From the NCBI GenBank assembly GCA_964584325.1, contig CAZOZP010000014.1:1-55634 (forward strand): DNA of 55,634 bases, read 5' to 3'. Below the pieces are notes generated by a model. The model ran no database searches. It saw only the letters and a program-made list of their open reading frames with translations, and was not told the origin of the DNA. Shown here piece after piece: positions 41,582 to 50,896 of the stretch. This DNA comes from CAZOZP01 sp964584325 (GTDB lineage Bacteria; Bacteroidota; Ignavibacteria; Ignavibacteriales; Melioribacteraceae). The translations under genes were made by a program, and so were the position numbers. Numbering within the stretch: the first letter of the stretch is position 1; every line of letters starts with the position of its first letter.

Positions 41582-43969
41582 TCACTTCAGCTTAAAGACT
41601 TTCCAACCGTAAACCGGAAGTTTCACATTCATTTTACCGCCTTCAGTTGATACTTCTTCTGCCGACATCATATCCACTGCACCGGTAATACCGTAAACAG
41701 CAGGAATTTCAAGAGTAACTTCACTTTCTGATTTTGCTTTGTTAAGCACAACAAGTACTCTTTCGTTCAGATAAGAACGGATGTAAGCATATTGATCTTT
41801 AGATACAGAGACTGTATAAAAATCACCATACCTTAATGCCGGAGTGTTTTTTCTTAAGTTAATAATTGAAGAAACTTCATCATAAAGCTTTAATTCAACG
41901 GGCTTCAATTCTGAGCCGAATTTCATCATTCTTCTGTTGTCGGGGTCTGAGGCTCCGGTCATGCCAATTTCATCACCATAATAAACAACCGGCACGCCGG
42001 GAATTGTAAGCATATAAGTAATATAGAGTTTCATTAAGTCGTAGCTGGCCGGATTATCCACAACAGGCGGTTTATGCCAGCCTAATTCCGCATCACTGTA
42101 TTCGGCATTGGGAATATCTCCGTCTGCCATTGCAAGAAAGCGCACTTTATCGTGGCTATCCATCAGATTTCCCATTAAATGGAGATTGCTGTATATTGAA
42201 AAAGTCTTCTTCATTTCGAAATCGAGATTTGCAAAACTGCCGTTATCAGTAACGAAAGTAGGAATTGCTGTATCATAAAGGTTAAAGTTGAACTGAGATG
42301 AAAGCTGTCCGTTATTCACATAAGAACTTATTAAATCATAACCACCAAAACTTTCGCCTATCTGATATACTTTTCTGTTTTCAGGAATCTCTATCCTTTC
42401 CTTTATTTTCTGAGTAAGCCTTCTCCAGAACTTGTTAGGAACATGCTTTACCGCATCGTGTCTGAAGCCGTCTGCTCCTGTTTCTTTAAGCCACCAGACT
42501 GCATTATCTGTCATAGCTTCGAGTGCATCTTCAGAACCCTCGTAATCGAATGAAGGCAAATAAGGTTCGAACCAAGTTGTTAATCTGTACTCATCCCACA
42601 GTCTGAGATTTTTTCTTCCGTCAGGCAAATCCAGAGTGCCGTACCATTTCGGATTATTCTTAAAATAGTAATGATCTTTATGTGTGTGGTTAGAAACATA
42701 ATCCAGAAGTACTTTTACTTCGTGTTTATGTGCAGTTGCAATGAGCTCTTTTAATTTCTGCATATCGCCGAAATTTTCTTCCACACTTGTATCGCTGATC
42801 GGCCAGTAACCATGGTACCCTGAAAACCATCTGTGAGGAGCCGGGTATTCTTTGAATGCTACAGAAGGATTATCATAAACAGGAGAAATCCAAATTGTGT
42901 TGATTCCGAGTTTATCGAAATATCCTTCATTGAACTTATTGATTATTCCCTGGAAATCTCCGCCCTGATAATTAGCCTGAATAAATATTGAATCGTGAAC
43001 CGCAGGTTTGTTTATTCCGGGATCACCGTCTTCAAATCTGTCAGTAATTATTGAATATATTATTGCATCGTGCCAGGTATAATCCGAATTGTTTAAGGCT
43101 TTGGAATCTTTAAGAAGAATACTTTGCATATTTGTGGAAAGACCTTTCTGGTTAATCGCAATTCTAACAAGTTGTTCGCCTTTCGATTTGCCAAGTATCA
43201 GAGTAATTTCGTCTCCGTTTATTTTGATGCTTCCGGCCGGTAATGCTGAATTATTAAGGAGGGCAATAATATCTGATCTTTTAAGAGCATCCTTAACTTC
43301 TCCTCTTTCATACTTAAACTTAAGAGTGATTCCCTTTTTTGTTTCGGTGTTTGAAATCAGATGGAGATAAGAAACTGTAGAGTAAGATTCACTTATTTTA
43401 ATTATTGAGTTAAAATCGCCCACACCGCTGGGAATTCTTTCCGGATTTTCCGGATCGCTGAATTCTTTTCCGTCAACATAAAACTTATATTGGTAAATTC
43501 CGGGTTCAACCATATAGTCTACTTCGTAAACTCCGTCACCATCAGCATCCGCCATCGGGATCTCGGCACGGTTCCAGTTGTTGAAATTTCCGAAAAGATT
43601 AACTCTTTTTGGCTGACCATCTACTTTAAATTTAAAATGAACGCTTTTGCGTAGTTTACAGAATACAGGAAACATATAATTCTGCGAACCTGATGAAAAC
43701 TCAATTACCGAATATCCTTCAAATGTCTTTCCTGTTTTAAGCACAAGAAGTCCTTTATCTTTCAGGAATTCGACTGAGATTGCGGGGTGTTTCTTAAACT
43801 TAAGATTATAGCTTGATGAGTGGAATAAATCTCTTACGTCAATAGTATCGGGTTTTTCCGATGCCAGAATTCGTAATGGTATTATGTCTCGGATTTTCTC
43901 TGCAGCAAACGAATCGGAAATACCGGCAGCAAGTATAATTGCTCCCAGCAGTAAGGAAAATAATTTCAT
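41582..43969 (-). CDS. Exported GH13 alpha-amylase family hydrolase
   Basis: A 795-residue glycoside hydrolase. The signal peptide (1-22) is followed by an early beta domain, a CBM48/E-set glycogen-binding domain (about 112-192, NLFGNFNNWNRAEIP…GIYQYKFYVDG), and the catalytic (beta/alpha)8 barrel (about 300-700). GH13 signature residues are all present: DYVSNH (Asp423), GFRHDAVKH (nucleophile Asp505), GES (acid/base Glu539) and MDSHDKVRF (Asp607). A C-terminal beta domain closes the protein. It should cleave alpha-1,4-glucans or maltodextrins in the periplasm; neopullulanase/cyclomaltodextrinase-like specificity is likely but unproven. No SusC/SusD-like genes are nearby. Confidence 0.92.
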   Translation of the reverse strand: MKLFSLLLGAIILAAGISDSFAAEKIRDIIPLRILASEKPDTIDVRDLFHSSSYNLKFKKHPAISVEFLKDKGLLVLKTGKTFEGYSVIEFSSGSQNYMFPVFCKLRKSVHFKFKVDGQPKRVNLFGNFNNWNRAEIPMADADGDGVYEVDYMVEPGIYQYKFYVDGKEFSDPENPERIPSGVGDFNSIIKISESYSTVSYLHLISNTETKKGITLKFKYERGEVKDALKRSDIIALLNNSALPAGSIKINGDEITLILGKSKGEQLVRIAINQKGLSTNMQSILLKDSKALNNSDYTWHDAIIYSIITDRFEDGDPGINKPAVHDSIFIQANYQGGDFQGIINKFNEGYFDKLGINTIWISPVYDNPSVAFKEYPAPHRWFSGYHGYWPISDTSVEENFGDMQKLKELIATAHKHEVKVLLDYVSNHTHKDHYYFKNNPKWYGTLDLPDGRKNLRLWDEYRLTTWFEPYLPSFDYEGSEDALEAMTDNAVWWLKETGADGFRHDAVKHVPNKFWRRLTQKIKERIEIPENRKVYQIGESFGGYDLISSYVNNGQLSSQFNFNLYDTAIPTFVTDNGSFANLDFEMKKTFSIYSNLHLMGNLMDSHDKVRFLAMADGDIPNAEYSDAELGWHKPPVVDNPASYDLMKLYITYMLTIPGVPVVYYGDEIGMTGASDPDNRRMMKFGSELKPVELKLYDEVSSIINLRKNTPALRYGDFYTVSVSKDQYAYIRSYLNERVLVVLNKAKSESEVTLEIPAVYGITGAVDMMSAEEVSTEGGKMNVKLPVYGWKVFKLK

Positions 43970-44057
43970 AGATAACCTCGGATTTTAAAACGACTTCACA
44001 AAGATATTAAAATAATCTCTTTGATTAAAGAATCATATATATAAAGTATTATTTTAA

Positions 44058-44083
44058 GTACCGAAAACAATCTTTCCGGTACT
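44058..44083 (-). terminator. Weak terminator-like hairpin
   Basis: On the minus strand AGTACCGGAAA pairs with TTTCGGTACT (one bulged G), just past the stop of the barrel gene at 44091. The following sequence is AT-rich with no long T-run. Confidence 0.45.
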
Positions 44084-44090
44084 AAAATAC

Positions 44091-44783
44091 TTAGAACAGG
44101 AATGCCTTTACACCAATCATTATACTGAAAATATCCGTATCTGATTTACGTGGATAATACCTTACAGTTCCTACAGATTTATTAACAACAACATCGCCTT
44201 CTGCTAAATAAATAGCTTCTGACCCTTTTAGATAAGTCCCCTTCAGATCAAGATAAAGCCCCATCATACCGGCAGTTTCGCCCTGAATCTTAATTAGAAT
44301 TCCTGCTGAGCCTCCATAGCTCCAGGCCCAATCGTCTATGTTTGTGGATTCGGCAATTCGTTCATTGTCATATTCGCTTTTAATTTCAGTTGTGGTATAG
44401 ATGTATGCACCGCCTAATAGAATTTCGCCGTAAGGTCTTACAGTTCCGGTGAATGGTGAAATGAGTCCGAGAAGATGAAAGTTAACTATATTGTTTGTCC
44501 GGTTAACGTCAACATAAACATCCGGATTTGTATAGCTGAACGGCCTGGTTTCCGATTCAGAACCATAATTGATATAATTAAGATTTAATCCTATGGCAAA
44601 AGGTTTCAATTTCCCCGGTGCGGTAAGAGTAGCGTTAATATTGAATCCCCATCCCATATTATCAACATTATTCTTAAACTCTCCCTGAGGAAATGCCAAA
44701 ACAAGTCCGCCCCCTACTGTCTGAGCATTCATTGTATAAAAAAAAGCACAATTAAGTAATAAAAACAATACAAATGATTTCAT
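44091..44783 (-). CDS. Outer-membrane beta-barrel family protein
   Basis: A 230-residue protein with a signal peptide (MKSFVLFLLLNCAFFYTMNA-QT) and alternating amphipathic strands with barrel-like turns: MGWGFNINATL, FAIGLNLNYINYG, GEILLGGAYIYTT, YGGSAGILIKI, and a terminal strand FSIMIGVKAFLF ending in Phe. It fits the small outer-membrane barrels of Bacteroidota-type bacteria. Its ATG overlaps the stop of aat by 4 nt (ATGA) and AAGGGAG precedes it, so it is translated with aat. This pairing with an N-end-rule enzyme has no evident functional logic. Confidence 0.7.
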   Translation of the reverse strand: MKSFVLFLLLNCAFFYTMNAQTVGGGLVLAFPQGEFKNNVDNMGWGFNINATLTAPGKLKPFAIGLNLNYINYGSESETRPFSYTNPDVYVDVNRTNNIVNFHLLGLISPFTGTVRPYGEILLGGAYIYTTTEIKSEYDNERIAESTNIDDWAWSYGGSAGILIKIQGETAGMMGLYLDLKGTYLKGSEAIYLAEGDVVVNKSVGTVRYYPRKSDTDIFSIMIGVKAFLF

Positions 44784-45391
44784 TTTTCACTCCCTTTAAA
44801 TTTTGCATCAACCTTGTAAGCTTCTTTCAACTGCTTCTTATATTCCGAAACACTAATAACATTTGTTCCGAACATTTTTAAATGATCAGTTAAAAACTGA
44901 ACATCCAGCAACTTAAAATTATTTTCAGATAAATGTGTCAATAATTTTGCCAAAGCGCATTTCGATGCCTGCGACACTCTTGAGAACATAGATTCACCGA
45001 AAAATGCACCTTTAATTGCAATACCGTAAAGCCCTCCTGCCAATGTATTTTCTGAATATACTCCGACTGAATGTAAATAATTCATATCAATCAGATTTTG
45101 ATAAGCGGTTATTAGTCTTTTTGATATCCAGGTCGAATCTCTGTCTGCGCAGTTTTCAATAATTTCGAGTCTGTCTGTATCAAATCTGTACTCGAAATTT
45201 GTTTTCTTCATAAAAGTCTTAAGTGAGCGGGGGATATTGAAAGAATCCAATGGAATTACAGTACGAACCTTAGCAGAATACCATCTGATAACCCCGTCTT
45301 CATCGCACATGGGGAAATTCCCCATTGAATAAAGCCGAAGCATGTTTTCCGGTTCCAAAAGGCTTTCGTCAGTCTTTTCTTCCGGTTTCAT
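44780..45391 (-). CDS. aat: Leucyl/phenylalanyl-tRNA-protein transferase
   Basis: A 203-residue enzyme of the bacterial N-end rule: it transfers Leu or Phe from aminoacyl-tRNA to proteins with N-terminal Lys or Arg, marking them for ClpS/ClpAP. Conserved segments are visible: YSMGNFPMCDEDGVIRWYS, R-x-x-I-P-L, SVGVYSENTLAGGLYGIAIKG, FFGESMFSRVSQASKCALAKL, and LLDVQFLTDHLKMFGTNVIS. A few consensus positions differ (for example VQF where CQ is usual), but the family is clear. It sits between a TPR lipoprotein (12 bp upstream) and the barrel protein (4-nt overlap). No clpA or clpS is nearby. Confidence 0.92.
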   Translation of the reverse strand: MKPEEKTDESLLEPENMLRLYSMGNFPMCDEDGVIRWYSAKVRTVIPLDSFNIPRSLKTFMKKTNFEYRFDTDRLEIIENCADRDSTWISKRLITAYQNLIDMNYLHSVGVYSENTLAGGLYGIAIKGAFFGESMFSRVSQASKCALAKLLTHLSENNFKLLDVQFLTDHLKMFGTNVISVSEYKKQLKEAYKVDAKFKGSEK

Positions 45392-45403
45392 ATTCAGATT
45401 CCG

Positions 45404-45997
45404 CTATTCAACAGGAATTGAATCTTGTGCTCCGAAACTTGGTTTTGCTTTTAGTGCGGAACAATAAGTGCTTATAAGTTCGTATGCTCTCTGGTCGCCG
45501 TATTCTCCGGCTTTACTCCAATCGAGACAAGCAGAATCGAGATAATTAAGCTGATAAAGAGCAATGCCTCTGTTGAGCAGAATCTTGGGGTCAGTAGGCT
45601 TGAACTCAACTGCTTTTGTATAATCGGCAATCGCACCACGTAAGTCGCCTATTTCTACTTTTGCCAGAGCTCTGTTATTATAGGCATCGGCATTCTTTTC
45701 ATCCATCTTAATGAGTTTTGTATAATCCTGAATTGCCAAACTGTAGTTCCCTACATTATGATATGCTATTGCCCTGTTATTGTATGCAAGAGTATCATCG
45801 GCATTAATTTCAATTGCTTTTGAGAAGTCCTGGATTGCACCTTTATAATTCCCGCTGTCTGCTTTCTTGAAGCCTTCCTGAACATACTTAAGTGATTGGG
45901 ATGCCGGATTGGACTGTTCGTCATCTCCGCCGCAAGAAGTTAAATGAGTTAATACAATAACTATCGGCAGAAGATATAAAGAAATTTTTCTAATCAT
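45404..45997 (-). CDS. TPR-repeat lipoprotein
   Basis: A 197-residue lipoprotein: a hydrophobic signal followed by the lipobox LTSC (Cys22), then four tetratricopeptide repeats (about 37-170) with the canonical Y-N-N-R-A-x-A-Y/L-x-x-x-G-x-x-x-x-A-I-x-D-Y pattern (DSGNYKGAIQDFSKAIEIN…, NVGNYSLAIQDYTKLIKMD…, EIGDLRGAIADYTKAVEFK…). TPR lipoproteins serve as scaffolds, for example in outer-membrane assembly. It leads an operon with aat and a barrel protein. The specific partner is unknown. Confidence 0.8.
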   Translation of the reverse strand: MIRKISLYLLPIVIVLTHLTSCGGDDEQSNPASQSLKYVQEGFKKADSGNYKGAIQDFSKAIEINADDTLAYNNRAIAYHNVGNYSLAIQDYTKLIKMDEKNADAYNNRALAKVEIGDLRGAIADYTKAVEFKPTDPKILLNRGIALYQLNYLDSACLDWSKAGEYGDQRAYELISTYCSALKAKPSFGAQDSIPVE

Positions 45998-46084
45998 AAT
46001 TTTTTGGAAGTTTATTTTTTTTAATTTTACAACAATAGATAATCGAATATAATAATAGTTTTATTTATAGGTTAATGAAATAAT

Positions 46085-46978
46085 TTGTCAGAGAAACGCA
46101 ACATAATTTCTATATATTCGGCAAGCGCTGTTTTGCTTTGGTCAACCGTTGCAACTGCTTTTAAGTTTACACTCGGACATTTCAGTTATTCTTCTCTGTT
46201 GTTTTATTCATCTTTCTTCAGTCTTATCTCAATTTCCTGTATCTATTATTTTCAGAACCGTAAAATACCGAATTTTGCTGATACTTCATATTTATTAAAG
46301 GATATAATTACCGGTTTGCTGAATCCGTTTCTGTATTATCTGATTCTTTTTAAGGCATATTCACTCCTCCCGGCACAGGAAGCACAGCCGCTTAATTATA
46401 CCTGGCCGGTAATGATATCAATTTTCAGCATTATTTTTCTCAAACAGAAGTTCAGTTTGCTTAATGCCGCGGGAGTGGTCTGTGCATTTGCCGGAGTAAT
46501 TATTATCGGGACAAGCGGCAACTTCTCATCTCTTAAGTTTGAAAATCCTTTAGGTGTTTTTCTTGCTGTATTTTCTTCAGTAATTTGGGCTTCTTATTGG
46601 ATAATTAATCTGAAAGATCATAGAAGTCCGGCAGTAAAACTCTTCCATACATTTTTCTGGGGTACAGTTTTTTCTTTCATTTATTTTCTGATATTCTCAG
46701 AAGATAATTTTAGTATTCAGGGAGTATCCGGTTCGGTTTATATCGGATTTTTTGAGATGGGAGTAACATTCTTTTTTTGGATGAAGGGCTTGGAATTAAG
46801 CCTCGATAAAACAAGAACCGCAACACTTGCTTATCTTTCTCCTTTTATTTCTTTAATATTTATAGTGTTTTTACTTGATGAAGAACTAAAAATTTCTTCA
46901 ATAATCGGATTGGTTTTTATCGTTAGCGGAATTCTGATTCAAAATTCCCCAAAAATATTAAAACGACGTTTACTTTAA
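46085..46978 (+). CDS. EamA/DMT-family transporter
   Basis: A 297-residue membrane protein with about ten transmembrane helices and two EamA repeats (first about 8-137, second about 150-287). Markers are LLWSTVATAFKFTL in helix 1, PLNYTWPVMISIFSIIFLKQKFS, GVVCAFAGVIIIGTSG at the end of the first repeat, and ATLAYLSPFISLIFIVFLLDEELK in the second. Drug/metabolite transporters of this type export amino acids or small metabolites. The start codon is TTG at 46085, without a strong ribosome binding site. The gene is divergent from the TPR lipoprotein operon and is followed by two sensor kinases. Confidence 0.85.
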   Translation: MSEKRNIISIYSASAVLLWSTVATAFKFTLGHFSYSSLLFYSSFFSLISISCIYYFQNRKIPNFADTSYLLKDIITGLLNPFLYYLILFKAYSLLPAQEAQPLNYTWPVMISIFSIIFLKQKFSLLNAAGVVCAFAGVIIIGTSGNFSSLKFENPLGVFLAVFSSVIWASYWIINLKDHRSPAVKLFHTFFWGTVFSFIYFLIFSEDNFSIQGVSGSVYIGFFEMGVTFFFWMKGLELSLDKTRTATLAYLSPFISLIFIVFLLDEELKISSIIGLVFIVSGILIQNSPKILKRRLL

Positions 46979-47038
46979 TTTTTTATTATTTATTTTATGT
47001 AATAGAAAATTTTATTGAATTATTTAATTCCGGAATTT

Positions 47039-48994
47039 ATGGCCATCAAAAAGAAAAGAAAAGAGTTTTATTCACTGATTCCGGCTATAGTATCGCTTGT
47101 ATTGCTGTTTCTTATGGTGAAGGAGTACAGCATTTTCGATAAATCCTTTCAGGAAAACAAATTCAGAAGCGATATTCGCGAACTTCTGCTTTCCAAAAAA
47201 TCAAAACTCGAAAAATCTCTTTACTCCAGAATATATTTCACAAAAAGCATAGCCGCATACGTTTCAATTAATTCGGATATTGAACCGGAGGCATATACCA
47301 TACTTGCTAAAGAGTTTATTGCCGGGGATACGGTAATCAGCACTATGTCTCTTGCCAAGAACTGTGTGATAGGAACGATTTTTCCGCTGGAAGGTCACGA
47401 AACAGCTATCGGATTGGATCTGCTTGCCCATCCTAAAAGACGGAATATGGTTGAAAAGAGCATTGAAACAGGCAATACTTTCATTGCCGGACCCGTTGAA
47501 CTTGTTGAAGGGGGAATCGGATTTATCAGCTATACTCCCGTTTTTTCAAGTCCCGGCAAAGATTCTTCTGATTTCTGGGGTGTTTCTGATATTGTTGTTT
47601 ACAGAGACAAACTTTTCAGCGAAGCCGGTCTTTCAGTTCACGACAATCATTTCAAGTATGCAATGAAAGGTGAAGACGGCTCAGGAGACAGAGGCAGTAT
47701 ATTCTGGGGCGATTCCACAGTTTTCGATTCTAATCCGGTTCTCATAGAAGTATTACTCCCAACCGGTAGCTGGATTTTGGCCGCCGCACCTAAATCTGCC
47801 TGGTCTGAAGCATTGCATGATAACAGTTCATTCTATTTGCTCCTTTATCTTAGCGCTTTTATCATAAGTGTTCTCATTTGGTTGTTAAGCCGGGCGTTAT
47901 CAAAAATAAGAGCAAACGAAAAGGAATTGAAAGCATTATTCGGCTCAATGGAAGACATAATAATTGAATTCAGTTCATCCGGAGAATATGTTAAAATTGC
48001 ACCTACTAATGAAAAGTTGTTAATTCTGCCCAAAAATGAACTGTTAGGCAAAACGGTATTTGAAGTTTTCGATAGAGAAACCGCAGAATTCTTTTTGAAT
48101 GCCATATCTTCGTGTCTTGAAACTAAAGAACTTACAATTATTGATTATAAACTAAATATTGCAGGAGAAGAAAAATGGTTTGAGGCAAGGCTTTCCTATC
48201 TGAATAAAGATGCCGTAATTTATCTTGCTCACGATAACACAAAAAGGAAAACGGCAGAAAATGCACTTATTGAATCTGAACAGAGATTAAAAGAATTGAA
48301 TGCACAAAAAGATAAATTCTTTTCTATAATTGCTCATGATTTGAGAAGCCCTTTTCAGGGATTTATCGGACTTACTGAAATTATCAGTTCTAATATCGCA
48401 GACTTTACCGGCGAAGAAATAAAGCACCATTTGAATGAAATTCATTCTCAGGCACAGACAATTCTGAAAATGCTGAAAAACTTGCTCGACTGGGCTTTAA
48501 TGAAAAGAGGCATTACAAAATTTGAACCGCAGCCCGCTGATATCGCTGCACTTATTGAACAATCTGTTCAGCAGTTGAAAGATTCTGCCGCCTTGAAGGG
48601 AATTAAATTAGAATATGAATATCCCGGAAGTATCGTTAGTGATATTGACAGTAAAATGATGGAATCTGTTCTTAGGAATCTGATTTCAAATGCAATAAAA
48701 TTCACAATGAAAGACGGAGCGGTAAGAATATCTGCAAAACTTACAGAAAATGCTGAGATTATAATTGAAGTAGCTGACAACGGAATAGGAATGAGTCCGG
48801 AAGAGTTAGATAAATTATTTAAAATTGATGTAAAAGTAGGCTCCCGCGGAACTGAAGGTGAAGAAAGTACAGGATTGGGACTCCTGCTTATTAAGGAATT
48901 TATAGATATCCATAAAGGTAAAATTTTTGCTGAAAGCATTCAGGGCAAAGGAACAACTTTTATTGTTGTTATTCCTTTAATAAATAATCGGGTG
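47039..48994 (+). CDS. CHASE-PAS sensor histidine kinase
   Basis: A hybrid-free membrane sensor kinase of about 652 residues, with the start placed at ATG 47039 (MAIKKKRKEFYSL…, GGA 5 nt upstream); the frame extends to a TTG at 47015. A transmembrane helix (about 10-28) precedes an extracytoplasmic CHASE-like domain (about 60-260; IYFTKSIAAYVSINSDIEP), a second helix (about 264-286), and a PAS domain (about 300-410). The HisKA segment contains KDKFFSIIAHDLRSPFQGF with the phospho-accepting His. The HATPase domain is complete: NLISNAIKFT (N box), VADNGIGMSPEEL (G1), and TGLGLLLIKEFI with GKGTTF (G2). The ligand and response regulator are not encoded nearby. Confidence 0.88.
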
Positions 48995-49055
48995 TAATAT
49001 TAAAACCGGACAAATTTATATCGATTATATAGAATCTTAATTACCAAGAAAATAA

Positions 49056-50891
49056 ATGGACTCCAAGCATTTTCAGAACATCATAAGAAAAGCCTCTTTC
49101 GGTTATGCGCACCATAGAATTATACTCAATGAAGAAGGCATTCCGATAGATTATGAATTTCTATCCGTAAATGAATCTTTTGAAAAACTTACCGGTCTTA
49201 AATCTGAACTGGTTATCGGAAAAACAGTTACCGAAATACTACCTGGAATAAACAATTCTAATTTCGATTGGATTGGGTTCTATGGTAAAATTGCTATAAA
49301 TGTAATAAAGGGAGAATTTGAAGCTTTTTGCGAAGTTCTGAACAAATGGTATAGGGTTGATGTGTTTTCGACTGAAAAGGGATTTTTTACAACAATATTC
49401 AATGACATTTCTGCAGATATTCAATTAAGGAACAGTGAAAAAAGATTTCAACTTCTTTTGCAGGCTCTAAACGATGGTATATGGGACTGGAATCTGAAAA
49501 CAGGTAAAGTCTTCTTTGATGAAAGATACTACAGCATTGCGGGTTACAATCCCGGAGATTTCCCTTCTGAATTCTCTGAATGGGAAAAGCGTGTTCACCC
49601 TGATGACTTACTAAAGGCCACTGATGAGGTGAAATTAAATATTCTGGGTAAAAGAAATTCATTTGATGTGGAGTTTCGATTCCTCCGCAAAGATAATTCC
49701 TGGATGTGGCTTCGGGGACGCGGTAAGATTGTAGAATATGATGCTGATGGCTCTGTTGTAAGAATGGTAGGAACACACACTGATATAACTGACAGGAAGA
49801 TTGCTGAAGAAGCATTGATTGAAAGTGAAAAAAGATTTAAAGCTCTTCACAATGCCTCTTTTGGCGGAATAGCAATACACGATCAAGGAATAATACTTGA
49901 CTGCAATAAAGGACTCGAAGATTTAACCGGCTACAGTCATGAGGAACTGATTGGAATGGACGGGCTTTTACTGATTTCACCCGATTCAAGAGAAACGGTT
50001 ATTAAAAATATTACCTCAGGTTATGAAGCTCCTTATGAAGTCTTCGGACAAAAAAAAGACTGTTCAACTTTCCCGATGAGAGTTGAAGCAAGAAATATTC
50101 CGTATAAAGGGAATATCGTCCGAGTGGTTGAATTCAGAGATATAACTGAACAGAAAAAAGCTGAGAAAGAGCTGATATTGGCCAAGGAAACCGCAGAAGC
50201 GGCTAACAGAGCCAAAACTCTTTTCCTTGAAAATATGAGTCACGAACTGCGCACACCTCTTGTAGGCATTCTTGGTTACAGCGAAATGCTGCTAAGTGAA
50301 CTTGGAGACGAAGAGCACAAGGAAATGGTTTCCGGAATTCACAGAACCGGAAGAAGGCTTTTGAATACACTTAGTCTTGTTCTTGATTATTCCAAAATAG
50401 AAGCTGACCGATATGAGATAAATATAGTTGAGTATAATATTATTCAGTTAATCAGAGAAATATTTGATAATTTCCGTGGTGGTGCAAAGGTAAGAAACCT
50501 TCTTTATGAATTTCATCCGCACGTTGAAATTCTAAAAATTCACATTGACCCCGAAATGTTCAGAATCATTCTTGACAACCTTCTTAGTAATGCCATAAAA
50601 TTTACGGAAAAAGGAAGTATTCTTCTGAAAACAAGAGAAGAAATATGCGAATCAGGTAGTAAATATTTAACTATTTCTATTGCTGATACAGGAATTGGCA
50701 TTGATGAAGAAGACATTCCCCTGATATTCGAAGAATTCAAACAGCTAAGCGAAGGGACTACTAAACAGTTCCCGGGTACAGGCTTAGGTCTCTCCATTAC
50801 CCGGAAACTTGTTCAAATATTAAACGGCTCAATACAAGTACAAAGCAAAAAAGGTAAAGGAACAACTTTTCACATTAAGTTTCCTTTGTAG
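49056..50891 (+). CDS. Soluble multi-PAS histidine kinase
   Basis: A 611-residue kinase without transmembrane helices. Three PAS domains are visible: about 5-125, about 130-250 (PAS_3 type, LNDGIWDWNLKTGKVFFDERYY…RMVGTHTDITDRK), and about 255-375 (ASFGGIAIHDQGIILDCNKG…VEFRDITEQKKAEKE). HisKA follows with SHELRTPLVGILGYSEML (His about 396), then HATPase with NLLSNAIKFTEKG, IADTGIGIDEEDIPLIFEEF and TGLGLSITRKLV with GKGTTFHI. It probably senses an intracellular redox or small-molecule signal. It lies 58 bp after the CHASE kinase, and no response regulator is adjacent. Its stop is 5 bp from the convergent rmlA stop. Confidence 0.9.
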   Translation: MDSKHFQNIIRKASFGYAHHRIILNEEGIPIDYEFLSVNESFEKLTGLKSELVIGKTVTEILPGINNSNFDWIGFYGKIAINVIKGEFEAFCEVLNKWYRVDVFSTEKGFFTTIFNDISADIQLRNSEKRFQLLLQALNDGIWDWNLKTGKVFFDERYYSIAGYNPGDFPSEFSEWEKRVHPDDLLKATDEVKLNILGKRNSFDVEFRFLRKDNSWMWLRGRGKIVEYDADGSVVRMVGTHTDITDRKIAEEALIESEKRFKALHNASFGGIAIHDQGIILDCNKGLEDLTGYSHEELIGMDGLLLISPDSRETVIKNITSGYEAPYEVFGQKKDCSTFPMRVEARNIPYKGNIVRVVEFRDITEQKKAEKELILAKETAEAANRAKTLFLENMSHELRTPLVGILGYSEMLLSELGDEEHKEMVSGIHRTGRRLLNTLSLVLDYSKIEADRYEINIVEYNIIQLIREIFDNFRGGAKVRNLLYEFHPHVEILKIHIDPEMFRIILDNLLSNAIKFTEKGSILLKTREEICESGSKYLTISIADTGIGIDEEDIPLIFEEFKQLSEGTTKQFPGTGLGLSITRKLVQILNGSIQVQSKKGKGTTFHIKFPL

Positions 50892-50896
50892 ATTTT

